A stretch of DNA of 64,000 nt from Mucilaginibacter sp. OK098. Its GTDB lineage: Bacteria; Bacteroidota; Bacteroidia; Sphingobacteriales; Sphingobacteriaceae. How positions within the stretch are numbered: position 1 is the stretch's first letter; every line of letters begins with the position of its first letter. Both the position numbers and the translations under genes were made by a program. Location: assembly GCF_900142915.1 (NCBI RefSeq), contig NZ_FRCM01000002.1:496001-560000 (forward strand). The letters are read 5' to 3'. This document shows positions 51,345 to 60,671 of this stretch, one piece after another. The notes beneath the pieces are model-generated. The model did no database searches. It saw only the letters and a program-made list of their open reading frames with translations, and was not told where the DNA came from.

Positions 51345-52337
51345 ATGAAAAAGACATTATTAACCGCCCTATGCGGCGTGTTTATTACCTTATCACTACA
51401 TGCGCAAACCTATGTATTAGATAAATCCATCGCTTTGCCTGGTGATGCAGGATATGATTATCTTTCAATAGATAATGTGAACCATCGCCTGTATGTATCA
51501 CATGGTACAACGGTAAACGTTATAGATCTGCAAACTGAGCAACCGATTGGTGTTATTGCGGATATGAAAGGGGTACATGGTATAGCTATTGCTAATAAAG
51601 CAAACCGTGGCTTCATTAGCGACGGCCGTGCAAATGCAGTGGTTGCGTTCGACCTAAAAACATTAAAAATCATAGCCACCATCCCGGTTGATGCAAAAGG
51701 ACCTGATGCTATTATGTACGACCCATTTTCTGACCGTATATTCAGCTTTAATGGCGATAGCAATAACACATCAGTAGTTGACCCTAATACACTTAAACAA
51801 GTTGGTACCATTGCCCTTGGTGGTGGCCCCGAGTTTGCTGTAGCTGATGGAAAGGGTTTGATCTATAACAATCTTGAGGATAAAAACAGTCTGAACGTTA
51901 TCAACAGTAAAACCTTAAAAGTTATAAGAAACTACCCTTTGGCGCCATGCGGAGGCCCTACAGGTTTAGCGCTTGATAATGTAAACCACCGCCTGTTTAC
52001 CGCATGCCGCGAAAATAAAGGAATGAGCGTGCTTGACGCAAATAGCGGTAAGGTTATTACCACCCTGCCTATTGGCGCAGGAGTTGATGCAGTAGCTTAC
52101 GACCCTGAAACAAAATTGATATTTTGCTCATGCGGCGACGGTACCACTACCATTATTAAACAACAAAGTGCAGATAGCTACAGCGTAGTGCAAACCCTTA
52201 AAACGCCGGTGCGTGCCAAAACGCTTGCTCTTGACACCCGTACCCACAAGATCTATTTAAGTGTTGCCGAATTTGAGCCCGGTACCCGTAAGGCATTACC
52301 CAATACTTTTAAGGTAATAGTATATAAACAACAATAA
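51345..52337 (+). CDS. YncE-like beta-propeller, paralogue
   Basis: I start at MKKTLLTALCGVFITLSLHAQ (330 residues), a signal peptide. Blades match those of 37300-38334 (HGIAIANKANRGFISDGRAN, then SDRIFSFNGDSNNTSVVDPN). The two proteins align across the whole length and are clearly paralogues. This copy has no TonB receptor neighbour. It is exported, probably to the periplasm. Confidence 0.88.
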   Translation: MKKTLLTALCGVFITLSLHAQTYVLDKSIALPGDAGYDYLSIDNVNHRLYVSHGTTVNVIDLQTEQPIGVIADMKGVHGIAIANKANRGFISDGRANAVVAFDLKTLKIIATIPVDAKGPDAIMYDPFSDRIFSFNGDSNNTSVVDPNTLKQVGTIALGGGPEFAVADGKGLIYNNLEDKNSLNVINSKTLKVIRNYPLAPCGGPTGLALDNVNHRLFTACRENKGMSVLDANSGKVITTLPIGAGVDAVAYDPETKLIFCSCGDGTTTIIKQQSADSYSVVQTLKTPVRAKTLALDTRTHKIYLSVAEFEPGTRKALPNTFKVIVYKQQ

Positions 52338-52488
52338 GCTTTTTATATTTATAATAATTTGTCTGAAATTTTCGTTTATCGTATAAAAATAAATTATTAA
52401 TTTAATTTAGGAGAATAAAAACTTACAATAAAATTATATTTCTGCATCATATTATTATCTTTACCCCTGATACCCCCAAAACAAACTA

Positions 52489-53511
52489 ATGATTAAAAGA
52501 ACTGATTTCGTTTACTCACAGGAGTCTGAGCCGCATCGTATAAGAACTAAGAAAATCCTAAAACAATTTCCTCATTTAAGGCAACTGATAGGGAAAAATC
52601 CTATGACCATTTTTGCTATTATAGGCCTGGTTGCTTTCCAGGTTGTTTTGGCCTGGTTTGTTCGCGATCAGTCATGGTGGATAATTTTTGGTGCTGCTTA
52701 CCTTTTGGGAGCATTTGCTGATCATGCTCTTTTTGTGATGATCCATGAGTGTACGCATAAGCTGTTGTTTAAAAATAGCAATGCAAACCGCTGGGCATCT
52801 ATGTTCTCAAACCTCCCTCAGATATTGCCAAGTGCGATTTCGTTCGAAAAATATCATATCAAACACCACTCTTTCCAGGGTGTGCATGAGCTTGACGCTG
52901 ATCTTCCAAACAGATGGGAAGCAAAACTTATCAGCAATTCATTTTTTGGTAAAGCTTTATGGCTGTTGTTTTTCCCTATATTCCAGATCTTCCGTTTATC
53001 GAGACTGAAAGAAATTCACCCTGTTGATGGCTGGATTATTACCAACTTTGTTTTACAGGCAGCATTTACCACAGCAATATGGTACTTTATGGGATGGCCC
53101 GCAGTAGCATTCTTATTGCTGAGCTTCTCGTTTTCAGTTGGCCTGCACCCGCTTGGTGCCCGCTGGATCCAGGAGCACTACCTTACCCACAGTGTTGAAC
53201 AGGAAACCTATAGCTATTATGGTCCGTTAAATACAGTTGCTTTTAACGTAGGCTTCCATAACGAGCATCATGATTTTCCTTCTATCCCATGGAACAAGCT
53301 TCCGCAAATAAGGAAAACAGCACCTGAGTATTACGATACGCTATACTATCATACCTCATGGACCAAATTGTTCTTACAGTTTTTGTTTGACAGGGAGATT
53401 TCATTGTTTAACAGGATCCTGAGGAAAGAGCGTGGACGCGTAGCACTTACCGATGTTTCAAAACCTGATGCTGAAATGAGCATTAAAATAGTGGAACCAG
53501 CAGTAGTTTAA
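52489..53511 (+). CDS. Sphingolipid desaturase-like membrane enzyme (DEGS family)
   Basis: The 340-residue protein has the three His boxes of membrane fatty-acid desaturases: HECTH (86-90), HIKHH (123-127) and NEHHD (258-262). It has membrane helices between them. Its order and motifs resemble the eukaryotic dihydroceramide delta-4 desaturase (DEGS/DES1): ETYSYYGPLNTVAFNVGFHN, then NEHHDFPSIPW, plus an N-terminal desaturase helix. Sphingobacteria make sphingolipids, so the substrate could be a dihydroceramide or long-chain base. Position and stereochemistry of the double bond are unproven. It forms a single gene. Confidence 0.88.
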   Translation: MIKRTDFVYSQESEPHRIRTKKILKQFPHLRQLIGKNPMTIFAIIGLVAFQVVLAWFVRDQSWWIIFGAAYLLGAFADHALFVMIHECTHKLLFKNSNANRWASMFSNLPQILPSAISFEKYHIKHHSFQGVHELDADLPNRWEAKLISNSFFGKALWLLFFPIFQIFRLSRLKEIHPVDGWIITNFVLQAAFTTAIWYFMGWPAVAFLLLSFSFSVGLHPLGARWIQEHYLTHSVEQETYSYYGPLNTVAFNVGFHNEHHDFPSIPWNKLPQIRKTAPEYYDTLYYHTSWTKLFLQFLFDREISLFNRILRKERGRVALTDVSKPDAEMSIKIVEPAVV

Positions 53512-53520
53512 AAAAATAAC

Positions 53521-53553
53521 AGACTTACGAAGTTTAAAAAACTTCGTAAGTCT
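53521..53553. terminator. Bidirectional terminator between convergent genes
   Basis: AGACTTACGAAGTTT and AAACTTCGTAAGTCT pair perfectly over 15 bp around AAA. A run of six A precedes it, so it also stops the minus-strand gene. The same arms occur at 61912-61944. Confidence 0.8.
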
Positions 53554-53581
53554 TACTATTCTCTATGATAATGTAGAGCTA

Positions 53582-53950
53582 TTACTTAACCCTTTTAAGC
53601 GTTGTATGAAGCTTTGCACCTTTATAATCTATATTCATACTTATAGAGTCGGCCTCGGGGTAAAACTTACCTGTATGAGGGATAACATCACCTTCGCTGG
53701 TGGTAACCTTAAAAGTGATGTCATTACCGTCTATCTTACCATCATCAATATTAACCGTATTCCCGTTTGATTCCCCCGTACCGGTAAGCTTATTACCATC
53801 AATCTTAAACACGTAGGTGAGTACAACTTCTTCGCCTTCCGGAGATTTTACCGGTCCGCTCCATTTGCCATTCAGATCAGCTACTGCAGCAGCCAGGCAG
53901 ATCATAAAGCAGCATACCAATGCCGCAGTTGTAAATAGTTTCTTGGTCAT
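53582..53950 (-). CDS. Small exported protein, member 1 of four-paralogue array
   Basis: I start at MTKKLFTTAALVCCFMICLA (122 residues), a signal peptide ending AVADL. The mature part has the repeated core DLNGKWSGPVKSPEGEEVVL, then YVFKIDGNKLTGTGES and DGKIDGNDITFKV. This looks like a small beta-barrel (lipocalin- or avidin-like). All four array members share NGKW, TGT and DGK. The function is unknown. It is the least similar to the other three around position 75. Confidence 0.85.
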   Translation of the reverse strand: MTKKLFTTAALVCCFMICLAAAVADLNGKWSGPVKSPEGEEVVLTYVFKIDGNKLTGTGESNGNTVNIDDGKIDGNDITFKVTTSEGDVIPHTGKFYPEADSISMNIDYKGAKLHTTLKRVK

Positions 53951-54007
53951 AATTTTAAGTTTTGTACATATATGATGCTGCAAGTCAGTATTATGTTGCA
54001 GAATTTT

Positions 54008-54172
54008 AAGAAAGAGAAGCAAGAAGTCAAGAATCAGGAATTAAGACAGGAAGAGAATATAAGAGAGGCAAGAAGTCAAGAATCAGGAATCAAGAGAAAA
54101 AGAGAATGCTATTGATATATTTTATGCGTATTCCTTTCTTGATTCTTGACTTCTTGTCTCTCTTCTCTCCGG
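54008..54172. repeat. Word-built palindrome (TCAAGAATCAGGAAT words)
   Basis: The left half repeats AAGAAGTCAAGAATCAGGAA at about 54020 and about 54070. The right half has CTTGATTCTTGACTTCTTGT. It shares the word family with 18950-19072 and 26494-26608 and separates array members 1 and 2. Confidence 0.65.
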
Positions 54173-54177
54173 ACGCA

Positions 54178-54208
54178 AAAAAACCCTGCCATACGGCAAG
54201 GTCTCTGT
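54178..54208 (-). terminator. Terminator after array member 2
   Basis: On the minus strand ACCTTGCC and GGCAGGGT form a hairpin followed by TTTTTTT. It lies 23 bp after the stop codon of the gene ending at 54231. Confidence 0.75.
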
Positions 54209-54230
54209 ATAAAATTTTAATAAGGATAAA

Positions 54231-54593
54231 TTATTTGTCGCGTTTAAGCGTAGCATGCATCAGCATGCCATTATAATCTATATTCAAGCCGCATGAATCT
54301 GCTTCGGCATAAAGCTTGCCTGTATTTTTAACAGCAACGCCGCCTACATCAATAGTAAAAGAAAAATCGGTACCGTTTATTTTTCCATCGGTAATTGGTG
54401 TTGAGCCTTGCGGAGATTCACCGGTACCAGTAAGCTTATCGCCGTCAACCTTAAAATCATACTTTAAAGGGTAATCATTGCCATCAGGTGCATGCAGTGA
54501 TCCGCTCCATTTGCCGTTCAGGTCGGCCACTACAGCGAAACAAACCATAAAGCAGCAAACTAGTGCTATGGTAGTAAAAATCTTTGTTTTCAT
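54231..54593 (-). CDS. Small exported protein, array member 2
   Basis: The 120-residue protein has a signal peptide (TTIALVCCFMVCFAVVADL) and the core NGKWSGSLHAPDGNDYPLKY, then KVDGDKLTGTGESPQGSTPI. It ends LNIDYNGMLMHATLKRDK. The gene starts 22 bp after the stop codon of member 3, so members 2 and 3 form one operon. See members 1, 3 and 4. Confidence 0.85.
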   Translation of the reverse strand: MKTKIFTTIALVCCFMVCFAVVADLNGKWSGSLHAPDGNDYPLKYDFKVDGDKLTGTGESPQGSTPITDGKINGTDFSFTIDVGGVAVKNTGKLYAEADSCGLNIDYNGMLMHATLKRDK

Positions 54594-54614
54594 GTGTTAG
54601 GGTTTAAAGGGTTG

Positions 54615-54974
54615 CTATTTATTATCTTTCTTAACAATAAAGTGAACTTTTTGTCCGCCAAAATCTAAATCCATTGCCAATGAATCTGTATAGATCTTGC
54701 CAGTGTGCGGGTAATCAGCGCCCGATACAGTAACCTTAAATGAAAACTTATCGCCATCAATTTTTCCGTCATCAATTGGTACTGATCCCTGCGGTGAATC
54801 TGCAGTTCCGGTTAGTTTTTCACCGTCAACCTTAAAGTTGTATGTTACCGGGATATCCTGCCCATCAGGAGTAACAATGGTACCCGTCCATTTGCCGGTA
54901 ATGTCTGCAACTATAGCGAAGCAAACCATAAAGCAGCATATCAATGCTGTAGTTGTAAAAAATTTCTTTTTCAT
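54615..54974 (-). CDS. Small exported protein, array member 3
   Basis: The 119-residue protein has a signal peptide (TTALICCFMVCFAIVADI) and the core TGKWTGTIVTPDGQDIPVTY, then KVDGEKLTGTADSPQGSVPI. The end is DLDFGGQKVHFIVKKDNK. It is followed after 21 bp by member 2. Confidence 0.85.
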   Translation of the reverse strand: MKKKFFTTTALICCFMVCFAIVADITGKWTGTIVTPDGQDIPVTYNFKVDGEKLTGTADSPQGSVPIDDGKIDGDKFSFKVTVSGADYPHTGKIYTDSLAMDLDFGGQKVHFIVKKDNK

Positions 54975-55216
54975 AATTCAGTTTTAGTTTTTTGTAAGAT
55001 GCTCAAGTAGTTATAAATGTTACATTAAAGATATAATTAATACCCGGGAATTTCCGGTGACTATTATCTCCTTAAAAATAAATTTTTTAATAATAGAGTG
55101 TATGGGTGAACGAAAATATTTTATAGGGAACAGCTATTATTAATGGATAGCGGATAGAAACTCACCCTTCCCGGCACAGGAAAGAAAATCTGACACCAAA
55201 CTCCCTGTTTAGTGGG

Positions 55217-55582
55217 TCAGGGGGCTGTAGCTTTTACCAGCGTAGCGTGCGACTTTACATCGCCCAAACTAATATCCACACCTACCGAATCACCATAAAA
55301 CTTGCCGCTGTGGTCAATTTCCATATTGTTTACCACCACATTAAAAGTAAAATTGTTGCCGGTTACTTTGCCATCATTTATGGGCATGTCACCTTTGGGA
55401 GTTCTTGCAGTTCCGGTTAATTGGTTGCCGTCGATCTTAAAATTATACATCAGTGGGTACTCATTGCCCTGATCGGTTTTTAAAAGACCGGTCCACCGGC
55501 CGTTTAAGCTTTCAATGGTCGCAAATCCTGTAAAAAAGCAACACATTAACAACGCAGTAAAAATGATTTTTGGGGTTTTCAT
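55217..55582 (-). CDS. Small exported protein, array member 4
   Basis: I start at MKTPKIIFTALLMCCFFTGF (121 residues); an upstream ATG at 55588 is possible. The core reads LNGRWTGLLKTDQGNEYPLM, then KIDGNQLTGTARTPKGDMPI. It is the most diverged member. It lies 242 bp before member 3 on the same strand, so it may have its own promoter. Confidence 0.83.
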   Translation of the reverse strand: MKTPKIIFTALLMCCFFTGFATIESLNGRWTGLLKTDQGNEYPLMYNFKIDGNQLTGTARTPKGDMPINDGKVTGNNFTFNVVVNNMEIDHSGKFYGDSVGVDISLGDVKSHATLVKATAP

Positions 55583-56103
55583 GATCAAAATTTTGTTTGG
55601 TATGTTATTGTTTTTTAATTACACTCAAGCATGTTGGTTTTCACTAACAAAAGTATGATCGGCATTAAATGCTATGATGAACAATATGTTAAGTTTATTT
55701 ACATAAAGATTATAAGACTACTGATTTATTAACATTGGAGAGCTTATTAACACATTATTTGTCTGAACCATGATTTTTCACTGTTGTTTGTTTTTAAAGG
55801 TGTTCAAGAGTGCTACGCAGTTTACCTGATTTAAGGATCAAAGGATTACTTTCAGGCTAAGAATCTGCGTTATTTATTATGCTGATCCATAAATTCTACA
55901 ATCATCGCTCAAACAATCTTCCTCTATCCTACCTCAACAACTTGATTAAAATTATAAAACAGGTTAAAATATGGTTATAATCAGGTAAAAATCCTCTATT
56001 ATAAACTTTTAAAGTACTTACTTTTGAATAGTGATTGATTAACCCGCTTAGTCAACTAATCAACCACTCACTTAAACAACTCAATCAACTAACTTAAAAG
56101 GTT
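55583..56103. other. Gene-free gap before GH127 gene
   Basis: This ~520-bp gap is AT-rich and holds no gene or clear terminator. At 56030-56100 there is a stuttered TCAACTAA/CAACTAAC run, a word-built repeat. Around 55800 a fragment GTGTTCAAGAGTGCTACGCA resembles the GTGTTCATGAGGGCTATGCC sequence near 12245. Both could be old repeat remnants. Confidence 0.4.
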
Positions 56104-58113
56104 ATGATTAAAAAACTAAGCTTACTTGCCATCACCTGCTGCTGGCTCACTGTTAATGCACAAAAACAGGATTATCCTATCCAGCCGGTGCCATTTACCA
56201 GTGTGAAGCTTACAGACCATTTCTGGACATCGCGGATTGAAACTAATCGTACAGTTACCATCCCGGCATCATTTACCCGTTGCGACAGTACTGGCAGGAT
56301 CAAAAACTTTGTGATGGCTGCCGAGCATAAGGGCAAGTTTTGCACCACCTATCCTTTTGACGATACCGATATTTATAAAACTATTGAAGGCGCTTCATAT
56401 TCGTTAGCCGTTCATCCCGATCCGAAATTAGCCGCCTATATCGATTCGCTGATAACCATTGTGGGCAAAGCCCAGGAACCGGATGGCTATTTATATACCG
56501 CCCGCAGCATTGACCCGGTACATCCGCAATCATGGGCAGGGCCTGAGCGCTGGGTAAATGAGTCGAAGATGAGTCATGAGCTATACAATTGCGGCCATAT
56601 GTACGAAGCTGCCGCCGCTCATTTTATGGCAACCGGCAAACGCAACTTTCTTAACATCGCCCTAAAAAATGCCGACTTGCTGGTACGCACTTTCGGACCG
56701 GATAAAAAACACGTTGCCCCAGGCCATGAAATTGTAGAGATGGGATTAGTAAGGCTTTACAGGATTACCGGAAAAACGGATTATTTGAACCTTGCTAAGT
56801 TCTTTATTGATCAGCGCGGAATAAAAAAATATAACGATAAGAGTAAAAACGTTTACGAAAACGGCACCTATTTTCAGGATAATGAGCCGGTTACTGCACA
56901 GGATGAAGCCGAGGGCCATGCCGTACGCGCCATGTATCTTTATTCGGGAATGACAGACGTTGCAGCCTTAACCGGCGATACCACTTACATAAAAGCTATT
57001 GACAAGATCTGGAACAACATGGTCACCAAAAAAATGTACGTTCAGGGTAGCATAGGCGCTGTTGGCGATGGTGAACGTTTTGGCGATAACTATGAGCTGC
57101 CAAATACTACTGCCTATAACGAAACCTGTGCAGCCATCGGCAGCGTTTTCTGGAACCAAAGAATGTTCCTGTTACACGGCGATTCCAAATATATTGATGT
57201 AATGGAAAAGACGCTTTATAATGGGTTGATCTCAGGAGTGGGGCTTGATGGAAAATCATTTTTTTACACCAATGCCATGCAGGTAAGCGACAGCTTTAAT
57301 CACCCCGACCTGGAGCGCGGACGCTCCGGCTGGTTTGTATGCTCCTGCTGCCCCACCAATGTAGTAAGGCTTATCCCTTCCATCCCGGGCTACATTTATG
57401 CACAAAACGGTAACGATGTTTATGTAAACCTGTTTATAAGCGGTACCGGGAATTTGAAGGTGAATAATAAAGATTTAAAAATAACCCAGCAAAATAATTA
57501 CCCGTGGGATGGTGGTTTAACTTTTATCATTGACCCGTCATCAGTAATGGACATGAACCTGAAGATCCGTATCCCGGGTTGGGCGCAAAACCAGGCTATC
57601 CCGTCAACGCTTTATTCGTACGAGCAATCATCGGCACAAAAAATAGAAATAAAGATTAATGGCAATGCGGTTGATTATCAAATAAAAAACGGCTACGCTG
57701 TTCTCAGCAAAAAATGGAAAAAAAATGATAAGGTTGAATTAACCCTGCCAATGGATGTGCAGCGCGTTGTTGCCAATACCAGCCTGGTTGATGATAACGG
57801 CAAGGTGGCCCTGCAGCGCGGCCCAATTATGTACTGTGCTGAGTGGAAAGATAATAATGGCAAGGCAAGCAATATCCTCGTTCCAAAAAACACAGTTTTT
57901 ACAACAACTTATGAGCCGGATCTGTTAAATGGTATAACTGTTTTAAAAGCGGATATAAAAAGCGTTAATGTTAATGAAACAGCACAAACCATCACTACCG
58001 AAAATAAAACCATGACTGCAATTCCTTATTACTCATGGGCTAATCGGGGTAAAGGCGAAATGACAGTGTGGTTTCCTGAACAAGTAAAATATATTGAATT
58101 GATAACAAAATAA
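56104..58113 (+). CDS. GH127-family beta-L-arabinofuranosidase, exported
   Basis: The 669-residue protein has a signal peptide (TCCWLTVNAQ) and a GH127 (alpha/alpha-toroid plus beta-sandwich) layout. Key residues match the Bifidobacterium HypBA1 site: Glu340 and Cys342 in NETCA, then Cys413, Cys415 and Cys416 in CSCCPTN. In HypBA1 a Cys acts as nucleophile on zinc-bound thiolates. The enzyme removes beta-1,2-linked L-arabinofuranose from hydroxyproline-bound arabino-oligosaccharides of extensin. It is followed after 81 bp by a GH27 enzyme. Confidence 0.93.
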   Translation: MIKKLSLLAITCCWLTVNAQKQDYPIQPVPFTSVKLTDHFWTSRIETNRTVTIPASFTRCDSTGRIKNFVMAAEHKGKFCTTYPFDDTDIYKTIEGASYSLAVHPDPKLAAYIDSLITIVGKAQEPDGYLYTARSIDPVHPQSWAGPERWVNESKMSHELYNCGHMYEAAAAHFMATGKRNFLNIALKNADLLVRTFGPDKKHVAPGHEIVEMGLVRLYRITGKTDYLNLAKFFIDQRGIKKYNDKSKNVYENGTYFQDNEPVTAQDEAEGHAVRAMYLYSGMTDVAALTGDTTYIKAIDKIWNNMVTKKMYVQGSIGAVGDGERFGDNYELPNTTAYNETCAAIGSVFWNQRMFLLHGDSKYIDVMEKTLYNGLISGVGLDGKSFFYTNAMQVSDSFNHPDLERGRSGWFVCSCCPTNVVRLIPSIPGYIYAQNGNDVYVNLFISGTGNLKVNNKDLKITQQNNYPWDGGLTFIIDPSSVMDMNLKIRIPGWAQNQAIPSTLYSYEQSSAQKIEIKINGNAVDYQIKNGYAVLSKKWKKNDKVELTLPMDVQRVVANTSLVDDNGKVALQRGPIMYCAEWKDNNGKASNILVPKNTVFTTTYEPDLLNGITVLKADIKSVNVNETAQTITTENKTMTAIPYYSWANRGKGEMTVWFPEQVKYIELITK

Positions 58114-58194
58114 TTTATAAACCGTAGTTTTGACAGTATTAAACCCAAATACCACCGTTTCTACGGTTAAACCAATTATCAAATCAATATTAAA

Positions 58195-60417
58195 ATGATG
58201 AGAAAACTATTTTTATTGACCTGCATGGCTGCAGCCCTTACACTTAGGGTTGCCGCACAGGAAATTTCAATCGCTAAAGGATGGAAATTTGCAATCGGTG
58301 ATTCAACCCAATGGGCATCGCCAACTTATAACGATCAAAACTGGAAACCCATTAGCCTGGCGCACAGCTGGGAGAGCCAGGGCTATAAGGGTGAGGATGG
58401 TTTTGGCTGGTACAGGCTGCATGTGGTTATCCCATCGTCAATAAAAGAAAAAGCATATTTAAAAGACAGCGTGTGCATTTATCTGGATGCGGTTGACGAT
58501 AATGATGAGGTTTACCTTAATGGAAAGCTGGTAGCCAAATATGGTGGTAAAGGCAGCGATATAAAAACCGGTAATTACGGACCACGCAGCTACACCATTG
58601 CAGCCAATAATCCCGCTATTTTGTGGGACAAAGAAAATGTGCTGGCTATCCGCATATTTGATACAGGTGGTGATGGCGGCATATATGGTAATAAATTTAC
58701 CATAGGCATGGCTGACCTGATGGACCCGGTAAGTATTAATAATGACGCTGAGTTTAGCTATGGCGATAACAACAGCTTAAACAAAGCCATTAAACTAACC
58801 ACAACAAGCAATTATGTCTATAAAGGGAAATTAGCTTTTAAAGTAACTGACCCGGAGAACAACAGCGTTATTTATGATAAAACAAATGATGTTCAATTTA
58901 CAGCTGGCAAGCCATTCACTTATACCTTCAACATAGCCCGGCTCGAGAAAAGATCATATCGCGTTAGCTATACTTTTACCGAGGAGAAATCGGGTAAATC
59001 AATAACCAAAACCGATGGCACACCTTATGTGCTTACCCCCTATCCAAGCTCAAAACCACAAATAAACGGGCCTGATGTTTATGGCGCCCGTCCTGGCAAT
59101 CCGTTTTTATACCTGATCCCTGCCGGTGGTAAAAGGCCATTGATTTATGCAGCAGAAGGCTTGCCTGATGGCTTAAAGCTTGATGTTAATACAGGGATAA
59201 TAACAGGCGTGGTTAATCAAAAAGGAGATTACCCGGTAACCCTTACCGTAAAGAATAACCTGGGCGCCAATACAAAGAAATTCATCATTAAAATTGGCGA
59301 CGTAATAGGCCTTACTCCTGCCCTTGGCTGGAACAGCTGGAACGCGTTCGGCCTTAGTGTTAACGACGAAAAAGTCCGTGTTGCGGCAAAGACCATGATT
59401 GAAAAGCTGAGCGCTCATGGCTGGAACTTTGTTAATATTGATGATGGATGGGAAGCGGAACAACGTGCTGCAAGCGGCGAGATTGTAACTAACCAGAAGT
59501 TCCCGGACATGAAAGCCACAACCGATTTTGTGCATAGCCTGGGTTTGAAAATGGGCATTTATTCATCGCCTGGTCCGCGTACCTGCGGTGGTTATTTAGG
59601 CAGCTGGCAACATGAAGATCAGGATGCCAAAACATATGGCGACTGGGGTATTGACTACCTGAAATACGACTGGTGTTCATACAGTGAGGTAACGGCTAAA
59701 ATCCCTAACCTTGATGACATGAAAAAGCCTTACCAGGTAATGCGGGCTTCATTAGATAAAATTCATCGTGATATTATGTTCAGCTTTTGCCAGTATGGTA
59801 TGGGTGATGTTTGGAAATGGGGAGCAGAAGTGGGTGGTAACAGCTGGCGCTCCACAGGCGATATTACCGATACCTGGAAAAGCATGAGTGATATTGGCTT
59901 TAACCAAATTGCAGATGGTCCTTATGCACAGCCCGGCCATTTTAATGATCCGGATATGCTAGTGGTTGGTAAAGTTGGTTGGGGCGATAATCAGCATAAT
60001 ACTCATTTAACACCTGATGAACAATACACACACATCAGCTTATGGAGCTTGTTATCATCGCCTTTATTAATAGGTTGCGATATGGGCAAGCTGGACAGGT
60101 TTACATTAGGCCTGCTAACCAATGACGAAGTGCTGGCAATTGACCAGGATGCTTTGGGTAAATCGGCAAAACAAGCTATAAAAACCGACAATTACCAGGT
60201 TTGGATAAAAGATTTGGCCGATGGCGGCAAAGCAGTAGGCTTGTTCAATATATCAGACCAATATCAAACCATCACCCTTAACCGTGATGAAAATGATTTA
60301 AAGGGGCTGACTAAGATCCGTGATGTGTGGCAGCAAAAATATTTAATAACAAGTGGCAATACTTATACAGCCAAAGTAGCACCGCATGGCGTGATGCTGG
60401 TGAAGCTGAGTAAGTAA
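58195..60417 (+). CDS. GH27-family alpha-galactosidase with N-terminal sandwich domains, exported
   Basis: The 740-residue protein has a signal peptide (AAALTLRVAAQ), a jelly-roll domain (about residues 25-180; WKFAIGDSTQWASPTYNDQN), an Ig-like He_PIG domain (about 290-370) and a GH27 barrel (about 372-650). Asp492 in KYDWC is the expected nucleophile and Asp556 in RSTGDI the expected acid/base. A C-terminal beta domain follows. GH27 members act on alpha-galactosides or beta-L-arabinopyranosides. The neighbour and layout suggest alpha-galactose removal from plant glycoprotein. Confidence 0.92.
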   Translation: MMRKLFLLTCMAAALTLRVAAQEISIAKGWKFAIGDSTQWASPTYNDQNWKPISLAHSWESQGYKGEDGFGWYRLHVVIPSSIKEKAYLKDSVCIYLDAVDDNDEVYLNGKLVAKYGGKGSDIKTGNYGPRSYTIAANNPAILWDKENVLAIRIFDTGGDGGIYGNKFTIGMADLMDPVSINNDAEFSYGDNNSLNKAIKLTTTSNYVYKGKLAFKVTDPENNSVIYDKTNDVQFTAGKPFTYTFNIARLEKRSYRVSYTFTEEKSGKSITKTDGTPYVLTPYPSSKPQINGPDVYGARPGNPFLYLIPAGGKRPLIYAAEGLPDGLKLDVNTGIITGVVNQKGDYPVTLTVKNNLGANTKKFIIKIGDVIGLTPALGWNSWNAFGLSVNDEKVRVAAKTMIEKLSAHGWNFVNIDDGWEAEQRAASGEIVTNQKFPDMKATTDFVHSLGLKMGIYSSPGPRTCGGYLGSWQHEDQDAKTYGDWGIDYLKYDWCSYSEVTAKIPNLDDMKKPYQVMRASLDKIHRDIMFSFCQYGMGDVWKWGAEVGGNSWRSTGDITDTWKSMSDIGFNQIADGPYAQPGHFNDPDMLVVGKVGWGDNQHNTHLTPDEQYTHISLWSLLSSPLLIGCDMGKLDRFTLGLLTNDEVLAIDQDALGKSAKQAIKTDNYQVWIKDLADGGKAVGLFNISDQYQTITLNRDENDLKGLTKIRDVWQQKYLITSGNTYTAKVAPHGVMLVKLSK

Positions 60418-60499
60418 GGGCTGTACGATTCTCTCCTTGGGGAGGGCAGAATGCCATTAAGTTAAGAGAACGTTGGTTATAACTAACCACATAACAACA

Positions 60500-60602
60500 T
60501 CCAGTAGCCCCACCTAAATCCTCCCCGGTAGGGAGGACTTAAAAAAAGCGCGAAGCTGAAGTCTCCCCTACCGGGGGAGATTTAGAGGGGGCTACTAAGT
60601 TT
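60500..60602. repeat. Long inverted repeat with ~38-bp arms
   Basis: The left arm (~60502-60540) has AGTAGCCCCACCTAAATCCT then CCCCGGTAGGGAGG. The right arm (~60563-60602) is its inverse (CTCCCCTACCGGGGGAGATT then AGAGGGGGCTACT). The spacer is AAAAAAAGCGCGAAGC. Outside the arms AAGTTAAGAGAAC (60459) and CCTTAACTTAACG (60629) are also inverted. It is a common Bacteroidota palindrome type between genes. Confidence 0.65.
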
Positions 60603-60671
60603 TGGGGGAGAATCACGTTTGTGTTATCCCTTAACTTAACGTGAGCTCGATATAAAGATTGGTGGCATAGT

